Source: Rhodospirillales bacterium (GTDB taxonomy: Bacteria > Pseudomonadota > Alphaproteobacteria > Micavibrionales > Micavibrionaceae). From it: a stretch of DNA of 64,000 nt. Made by a program: the position numbers and the translations under genes. Below, in pieces: positions 59,439 through 64,000 of this stretch (position 1 is its first letter; the number at the start of each line of letters is the position of its first letter). The notes under the pieces were generated by a model. That model was not told the origin of the DNA and searched no databases. It saw only the letters and a list, made by a program, of their open reading frames with translations. The stretch spans positions 248,001-312,000 of the forward strand of contig JACKIU010000002.1 in assembly GCA_020638295.1 (NCBI GenBank). Reading direction: 5' to 3'.

Positions 59439-59468
59439 AAAAGCCGCTCAGCGATGGGCGGCTTTTTT
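59437..59468. terminator. Bidirectional rho-independent terminator
   Basis: AAAAAAGCCGC (59437-59447) and GCGGCTTTTTT (59458-59468) form an 11-bp stem with a 10-base loop. It ends the gene at 58098 on the plus strand and, because of the A run on the left, also the lipoprotein gene on the minus strand. Confidence 0.9.
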
Positions 59469-59488
59469 AAAGTTTACAACGGAAGCCC

Positions 59489-59965
59489 TTAGTCGACAAT
59501 TTCCCAAGTGCCGTCTGAGTTTTGACACGCCGTACCGACCGCAGTTTCCTGCTGCCCGCCGACATAAATCACCTGTTCATATTCACGGCAATAACGCCCG
59601 TATGAACTTTCACCGTCACGTACGGGCGTCACCGTCCCGTAATGGCCGCTATCCGGGTTATTCCAGGACACAGTTTCACCGATCGGCGCAGTTTGCGCAC
59701 GCTGGTTCGCCTGACCAAGCATCACACGATCCGCATTATCCAAAGACTTCCCGATTTCGCTACCGATAAAGGCACCAAGCAAAACACCGGCCCCAGTCGC
59801 CCAAAGCTGACCGCTACCGCCGCCAATTTTGGAACCGAGCAAACCACCAACAACCGCGCCGGACACGCCGCCGATTTTTTCTTTCGTACCGCTGTTCTGA
59901 ATGTTCTCACAACCGCTTGCAACAAACGCTACCAGCACCAAAGGAATTAAAAATAAATTCTTCAT
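59489..59965 (-). CDS. 17 kDa-type glycine-zipper lipoprotein
   Basis: 158 residues. Lipobox VASGC after a hydrophobic leader (LFLIPLVLVAFVAS), then a glycine-zipper segment IGGVSGAVVGGLLGSKIGGG ... GVLLGAFIGSEIGKSLD that can insert in the outer membrane, and a C-terminal domain (ETVSWNNPDSGHYGTVTPVR, YCREYEQVIYVGGQQETAVG) of the rickettsial 17 kDa surface antigen / RT0821 family. Start ATG at 59965; a frame start 11 codons upstream adds a basic stretch without lipoprotein logic. Confidence 0.87.
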   Translation of the reverse strand: MKNLFLIPLVLVAFVASGCENIQNSGTKEKIGGVSGAVVGGLLGSKIGGGSGQLWATGAGVLLGAFIGSEIGKSLDNADRVMLGQANQRAQTAPIGETVSWNNPDSGHYGTVTPVRDGESSYGRYCREYEQVIYVGGQQETAVGTACQNSDGTWEIVD

Positions 59966-60093
59966 AGTCTTCGCCTTTCTTAATCTTGCGATTCGCATTC
60001 ACGCAGCATATACCGTATTCATACGCATGCAAAACACTATACGTTTGTGAACGTAAAACCCTTTGATAAAAATCAAAGAAAAAAGATACAAAA

Positions 60094-60702
60094 ATGAAAA
60101 ACAAGATTATTGAAAAATATGGCTCCGACCCGATTGCCCTGTGCAAAAACTGGCTGGCCGAGGCGACCGAAAGCGAAATCAACGACCCCGAAGCGGTCAA
60201 TCTCGCCACTGCCGATGCGCACGGGCGACCTTCAAACCGCATGGTGTTGATTAAAGACATCAGCGATAAGGGCTTTAAATTCCACACCAACGGCGCCAGC
60301 CGCAAAGGCCGGGAACTCGAAGCCAACCCGTATGCCGCGCTGTGCTTTTACTGGAAATCCACCCGCAAGCAGATCCGCATCGAAGGCACCATCCGCCCTG
60401 TCGATGAATCGGAAGTTGATGAATATTTTGCCTCCCGTTCCAAAGAGCGCCAGATCGGCGCCTGGGCCTCCGCGCAATCCGAAACTTTTGATGATGAAGC
60501 GCACATGGAAAGCGCCGTAGCCAAATTCGTCAAAAAATTCACCAATCTCGATTCCATACCGCGCCCCCCATACTGGAAAGGCTACCGCGTTGATCCATCC
60601 TCCATTGAGTTCTGGATCGCCAACGAATTTCGCCTCCACACCCGCTTTATCTATCGCAAAGATAAAAATGGCGACTGGACGGCCCACTGGATGTGCCCTT
60701 AA
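60094..60702 (+). CDS. pdxH: Pyridoxamine 5'-phosphate oxidase
   Basis: 202 residues; makes pyridoxal phosphate with FMN. NLATADAHGRPSNRMVLIKDIS, KGRELEANPYAALCFYWKSTRKQIRIEG (FMN site), YFASRSKERQIGAWASAQS and PPYWKGYRVDPSSIEFWIANEFRLHTRFIY are the family blocks. The last residues are WMCP rather than the common RLxP, a small change. Starts about 95 bp after the divergent lipoprotein start region. Confidence 0.95.
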   Translation: MKNKIIEKYGSDPIALCKNWLAEATESEINDPEAVNLATADAHGRPSNRMVLIKDISDKGFKFHTNGASRKGRELEANPYAALCFYWKSTRKQIRIEGTIRPVDESEVDEYFASRSKERQIGAWASAQSETFDDEAHMESAVAKFVKKFTNLDSIPRPPYWKGYRVDPSSIEFWIANEFRLHTRFIYRKDKNGDWTAHWMCP

Positions 60703-60708
60703 TTTATA

Positions 60709-60761
60709 GTCATCCCCGCCTTGTGCGGGGATCCGGATGCCCGTATAAAACGGGCATGACA
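60709..60761. repeat. GTCATCCCCGC...GCGGGGATCCGG dispersed repeat (intergenic)
   Basis: GTCATCCCCGCCTTGTGCGGGGATCCGG, then ATGCCCGTATAAAACGGGCATGACA. Two hairpins. Same type as the copy inside dxs (49.56 kb). It lies between pdxH and htpG. Confidence 0.8.
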
Positions 60762-60780
60762 TTTTTTAGAGAGTAAAAAA

Positions 60781-62694
60781 ATGAACGCCCAACCCAAAAC
60801 CCAAAACCCATCCCCTAACACCCATTCTTTCAGCGCCGATGTTTCGCGGCTGCTCGATATCGTCGCCCACGCGCTTTACACCAACCATGATGTTTTCCTG
60901 CGCGAACTGATCTCTAACGCCGCCGACGCCTGCGACCGCCTGCGCTATGACGCGATTGAAAAACCGGAACTCACCGCCGATAATCCCAACTTCCGCATCC
61001 ATGTTTATAAAGACATTGAAACCCGCAGCCTGACCGTCGTCGATAACGGCATCGGCATGGGCAAGGCCGAACTGATTGATCATCTCGGCACGATTGCAAA
61101 GTCGGGCACCGCCGCCCTCATGGAAAAAATGAAAGGCGAAAGCGATCCCCTTAAATTGATTGGGCAATTTGGCGTCGGCTTTTACGCCGCCTATATGGTC
61201 GCCGATTTCGTCACCGTCATTTCCCGCAAAGCCGGTTCGAAATCGATCTGGGTCTGGGAAAGCGACGGCGCGAGCGGCTTTAACGTGCGCAAAGCGACCA
61301 AGGATGAGGAAAGCAAACTCGACGGCGATCGCGGCACGGCCATTGTCCTGAATATCAAAGATGACGGCGCGGAATTCCTGATTGACGAAAAAATCAAACA
61401 AACGATCGAAACCTATTCCGACCATATCGACTTCAAAATCTTCCTCTCCACGCCCGAAGAAACCGAAAAAGGCGAAGGCCAGCCGATCAATAAGGCGGGG
61501 GCCATCTGGACTCATTCGAAAAACGACGTCACCAAAGAACAATATGACGAGTTTTATAAACACATCACCCACGGTTTTGACGAACCGCTCATGACCTCGC
61601 ACTGGCGCGCCGAAGGCAAGATCGAATTCTCCGCCCTCATGTTCATCCCGACCCTGCGCCCGTGGGACCTTTACGATCCGTCCCGTAAGAACGCCGTGCG
61701 CCTTTATGTGCGCCGCGTCTTTATCTCGGATAACATCGAAGGCCTCACCTATCCGTGGCTGCGCTTCGTGCGCGGCGTCATCGACTCCGAAGATTTACCG
61801 CTCAATATCAGCCGCGAGTCCCTGCAATATAACCCGATCATCGCGCGCATCCGCACCGCCGTGACCAAACACATCCTCAGCGACCTCGATAAACTCAGCC
61901 GCGAGGATTCCATAGGCTTTAACACCTTTTGGGGGCAATTCGGCCCGGCCATCAAAGAAGGCCTGTACGACGCCGCCGAGCACCGCGAAGCCATCTTCAA
62001 AATCTGCCGCTTTTATTCCACGCACGATAACGGCGAAAAATACACCTCACTCGATGACTATGTTGAGCGCATGGGCCCAAAAGAAAATGGGGACCAAAAA
62101 GAAATCTACTACATCAGCGGCGAAAATATACAGGCCCTTAAAAACTCACCCCAGATTGAAGGCTTCAGAGCCAAGGGAATAGAAGTCCTGTTCTTGACCG
62201 ACACGATCGATGATTTCTGGCTGCAAACCGCCGATGAGTATAAAGGCAAAAAATTCAAATCCGTCACCAAAGGCGACATCGACCTCGGCGATAAAAAAGA
62301 CGAAGGCAAGACAGAAGAAACATCAAATAAGCACAAAGACCTGCTTGAAAATCTTAAATCCTTGCTCAAAGACGATGTCTCCGATGTGCGCGTTTCAAAG
62401 CGCCTGACCGACTCTCCGGTCTGTCTCGTCGCCCCGGATGACGGCATCGACATGCATATGGAACGCGTGCTGAAAATTCACCAGAAATATGCCGGATCGT
62501 CAAAACCCGTTTTGGAAATTAATAGCGCCCACCCGCTGATCCAAAAGCTCGAAAGCCTTGATGCTCAATCAGACAGCTTCAAAGATGTGGGATATTTGCT
62601 CTTCGATCAGGCTAAAATCATACAGGGACAACCCGTCAAAGACCCGGGCGCATTCGCCCGCCGCATGGCTGAATTCATCGGAAAAGGACTGTAA
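60781..62694 (+). CDS. htpG: Chaperone protein HtpG (Hsp90)
   Basis: 637 residues, full length. GHKL ATPase N-terminus: LRELISNAADACDRLRYDAI, VVDNGIGMGKAELIDHLGTIAKSGT, GQFGVGFYAAYMVAD. Middle domain with RKNAVRLYVRRVFISDN and SRESLQYNP; the C-terminal dimerisation domain follows. A GC-rich dispersed repeat precedes it. No heat-shock promoter could be recognised in the gap. Confidence 0.98.
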   Translation: MNAQPKTQNPSPNTHSFSADVSRLLDIVAHALYTNHDVFLRELISNAADACDRLRYDAIEKPELTADNPNFRIHVYKDIETRSLTVVDNGIGMGKAELIDHLGTIAKSGTAALMEKMKGESDPLKLIGQFGVGFYAAYMVADFVTVISRKAGSKSIWVWESDGASGFNVRKATKDEESKLDGDRGTAIVLNIKDDGAEFLIDEKIKQTIETYSDHIDFKIFLSTPEETEKGEGQPINKAGAIWTHSKNDVTKEQYDEFYKHITHGFDEPLMTSHWRAEGKIEFSALMFIPTLRPWDLYDPSRKNAVRLYVRRVFISDNIEGLTYPWLRFVRGVIDSEDLPLNISRESLQYNPIIARIRTAVTKHILSDLDKLSREDSIGFNTFWGQFGPAIKEGLYDAAEHREAIFKICRFYSTHDNGEKYTSLDDYVERMGPKENGDQKEIYYISGENIQALKNSPQIEGFRAKGIEVLFLTDTIDDFWLQTADEYKGKKFKSVTKGDIDLGDKKDEGKTEETSNKHKDLLENLKSLLKDDVSDVRVSKRLTDSPVCLVAPDDGIDMHMERVLKIHQKYAGSSKPVLEINSAHPLIQKLESLDAQSDSFKDVGYLLFDQAKIIQGQPVKDPGAFARRMAEFIGKGL

Positions 62695-62731
62695 AAACTA
62701 CCCTCCACAAAAATCGATGCAGAAGAACGAA

Positions 62732-63271
62732 CTACTTAAACCCTCCTCCGTCAAGGTAGGAAGACGTGTCGGTCACACACCCGTAATCGTCATAACCCGA
62801 TGCCTTTTTGCCTATGTATTCTCCAAGGAAATATACCTTATGGCACTCGTCTTCTTTAGCGACCTCGCCTTTGCTAGAAGCAACAATTTCTTCTATAGAC
62901 ATTGAATCAAATACCCCCAATGCATTGTCCTGAAGATAAGGCGGCAGCTTACTAATGGCATCTTCGACTTTATCAAAAGCCTCCAGAGCCTCTTCATATG
63001 CATACTCTGGCGTAGCAGCGGAAGCGGGTGCCGCTCCCCCCTCCCCTAAAATATCCATTAAAGGCGTACCGTCAGGCGCTATTAAAGTTGTTCCCGGCGC
63101 AGCTTCTGGTGCAAACACTCCGCCGCCGGAGCCGTTCCCAACACCGCTTCCCCCACAAACATAATCCCCGTCTGGCAAAAAACCGCACCCGGCCTGCGCA
63201 GATTGAGAAAATAGCAACAAGCACACAGCGACCGCTAAGAAAAAACCTGAAACAAGTTTAGCTATTCTCAT
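62732..63271 (-). CDS. Secreted hypothetical protein
   Basis: 179 residues with a clear signal peptide (LVSGFFLAVAVCLLLFSQSAQA), then a Gly/Ser-rich stretch (GGSGVGNGSGGG), a Pro/Ala region and a helical segment (YEEALEAFDKVEDAISKLPP). Four Cys outside the signal region suggest disulfides. No family recognised. It is AT-rich and next to another secreted-looking protein of unknown role at the window edge. Confidence 0.7.
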   Translation of the reverse strand: MRIAKLVSGFFLAVAVCLLLFSQSAQAGCGFLPDGDYVCGGSGVGNGSGGGVFAPEAAPGTTLIAPDGTPLMDILGEGGAAPASAATPEYAYEEALEAFDKVEDAISKLPPYLQDNALGVFDSMSIEEIVASSKGEVAKEDECHKVYFLGEYIGKKASGYDDYGCVTDTSSYLDGGGFK

Positions 63272-63347
63272 GTCACACCTACCTAGTATCAGTCTAATTA
63301 CAAAAAATTAATTTTTGCTAAAATTTTACATATTTTAAGCGGCGCCT

Positions 63348-64000
63348 TTATTTACAAGAACCGCCACCGGACGGATCGTAATAACAGCCAGGAATAGAAC
63401 AAACAGCATCCGGATTGCCGGATTTCATAATCACACCAGTTGGAATTGGGAAAGCTGCGGCACACCCGTCGTTTCGGTTCATTTGAGCATTGTAATGTGT
63501 TACAGCATCTATCCCCCCCAAAGCAGCGGGGATAGAAGGTGGTGGAAAAGCCCGAACCAAATTCAAATTCCACTTCAAGGTTCTAGCCCCCGCCCCGGGA
63601 CATACAGAAGGCAGAACACGCGGATCAAACCCCGGCATATCCTGAAGTTTAATAAAAAGATTTTTATCAAAATCCTGACACCTCAAAAAATTCCATATCA
63701 GATTCATCGCGCCGCAAACCGCCCCTGGAGGACCGCCATAGCTGCCCCCTCCCAGAGTATGACCAAAATTGTTCGACAAATAGTCCGCCAAAGGCTCCAT
63801 CGAAGTACTGCTAAGATAACCATCCAGCTCAACGGCAGTGAATGCCGCTCCCGGCGGATCTGGGCCAACCGGCCCTAAATGTATCGGCGTAAAAGGCGCA
63901 GCCCCGGCAGCGCCGGGAGGTGGCGGGTTCCTGTTGCGCCACTCGGCATGCGCTGTAAACAACGGCGCTCCGGCGACCCGATCGCTGAAAATCCAGTTCG
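63348..64000 (-). CDS. Hypothetical protein, 5' part beyond the window
   Basis: At least 217 residues; the frame is open to the window's right edge (upstream residues read NWIFSDRVAGAPLFTAH), so the TTG at 63962 is not the start. Pro/Gly-rich stretches and about eight cysteines (VLPSVCPGAGARTL, SIPGCYYDPSGGG) suggest an exported, disulfide-bonded protein. Same strand as the secreted protein next to it, 76 bp apart; likely one operon. Family not recognised. Confidence 0.6.
   Translation of the reverse strand, partial: NWIFSDRVAGAPLFTAHAEWRNRNPPPPGAAGAAPFTPIHLGPVGPDPPGAAFTAVELDGYLSSTSMEPLADYLSNNFGHTLGGGSYGGPPGAVCGAMNLIWNFLRCQDFDKNLFIKLQDMPGFDPRVLPSVCPGAGARTLKWNLNLVRAFPPPSIPAALGGIDAVTHYNAQMNRNDGCAAAFPIPTGVIMKSGNPDAVCSIPGCYYDPSGGGSCK

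Overview
The window looks like chromosomal DNA of an alphaproteobacterium. Evidence: a serS - pcm - LysM/M23 peptidase - yajC - secD - secF - Mth938-like - squalene/phytoene-synthase-like gene order on the minus strand, an xseB - ispA ... dxs isoprenoid block, folate-dependent trmFO, ferredoxin FdxA, a 17 kDa-type glycine-zipper lipoprotein and a MaeB malic enzyme with a phosphotransacetylase tail. Both strands are densely coded, with many 1-4 bp gene overlaps. No rRNA, CRISPR array, transposase or prophage was seen. One tRNA (Leu, anticodon GAG) is present. I cannot place the organism below class level; a small-genome predatory or host-associated lineage is only a guess.

Layout. 1-7 kb: dut - retropepsin-like protease - rimK - mutS - glnD (plus strand). 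7-9 kb: a stand-alone receiver domain convergent with an HPt protein, then ferredoxin-NADP reductase. 9-12 kb: a possible clan CE cysteine protease/acyltransferase, cysK, fdxA, a lipoprotein. 12-14.5 kb: alpha-carbonic anhydrase followed by three tandem TerB-like genes. 15-19 kb: trmFO, an alpha/beta hydrolase, sodB. 17.4-28.4 kb (minus): the protein-export, complex-I-assembly-like and pcm/serS cluster. 28.5-34.8 kb: N-formylglutamate amidohydrolase, lipB, tRNA-Leu, maeB, mgtE. 34.8-43 kb: an acyltransferase, GNAT, class A penicillin-binding protein, rnhA, ATPase, ispH. 43-50 kb: gmhA, xseB, ispA, a broken LysM/amidase gene, dxs. 50-60 kb: DUF4145-like, HAD, sppA, TPR proteins, aroC, thioesterase, fabI. 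60-64 kb: pdxH, htpG and two secreted proteins of unknown function.

The most unusual feature is the load of short palindromic dispersed repeats. At least seven types occur, and several copies lie in frame inside housekeeping genes (dxs twice, lipB, aroC, the M23 peptidase, the HAD C-terminus). This is reminiscent of Rickettsia palindromic elements but uses different sequences. A second feature is a 156-bp terminal-inverted-repeat element sitting inside another repeat, for which an uninterrupted copy exists 20 kb away. A third is a peptidoglycan amidase gene broken by an in-frame TAG and by a frameshift in a 7-G run, lying where the ispA-dxs junction would normally be.

Pathway links: ispA, dxs and ispH belong to MEP isoprenoid synthesis. 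yajC-secDF, sppA and the lipoproteins belong to export. PBP1A, the M23 peptidase and the broken amidase belong to the cell wall. aroC, cysK, lipB, pdxH and fabI are core biosynthesis. All functional names come from reading the translated sequences; no database search was run.
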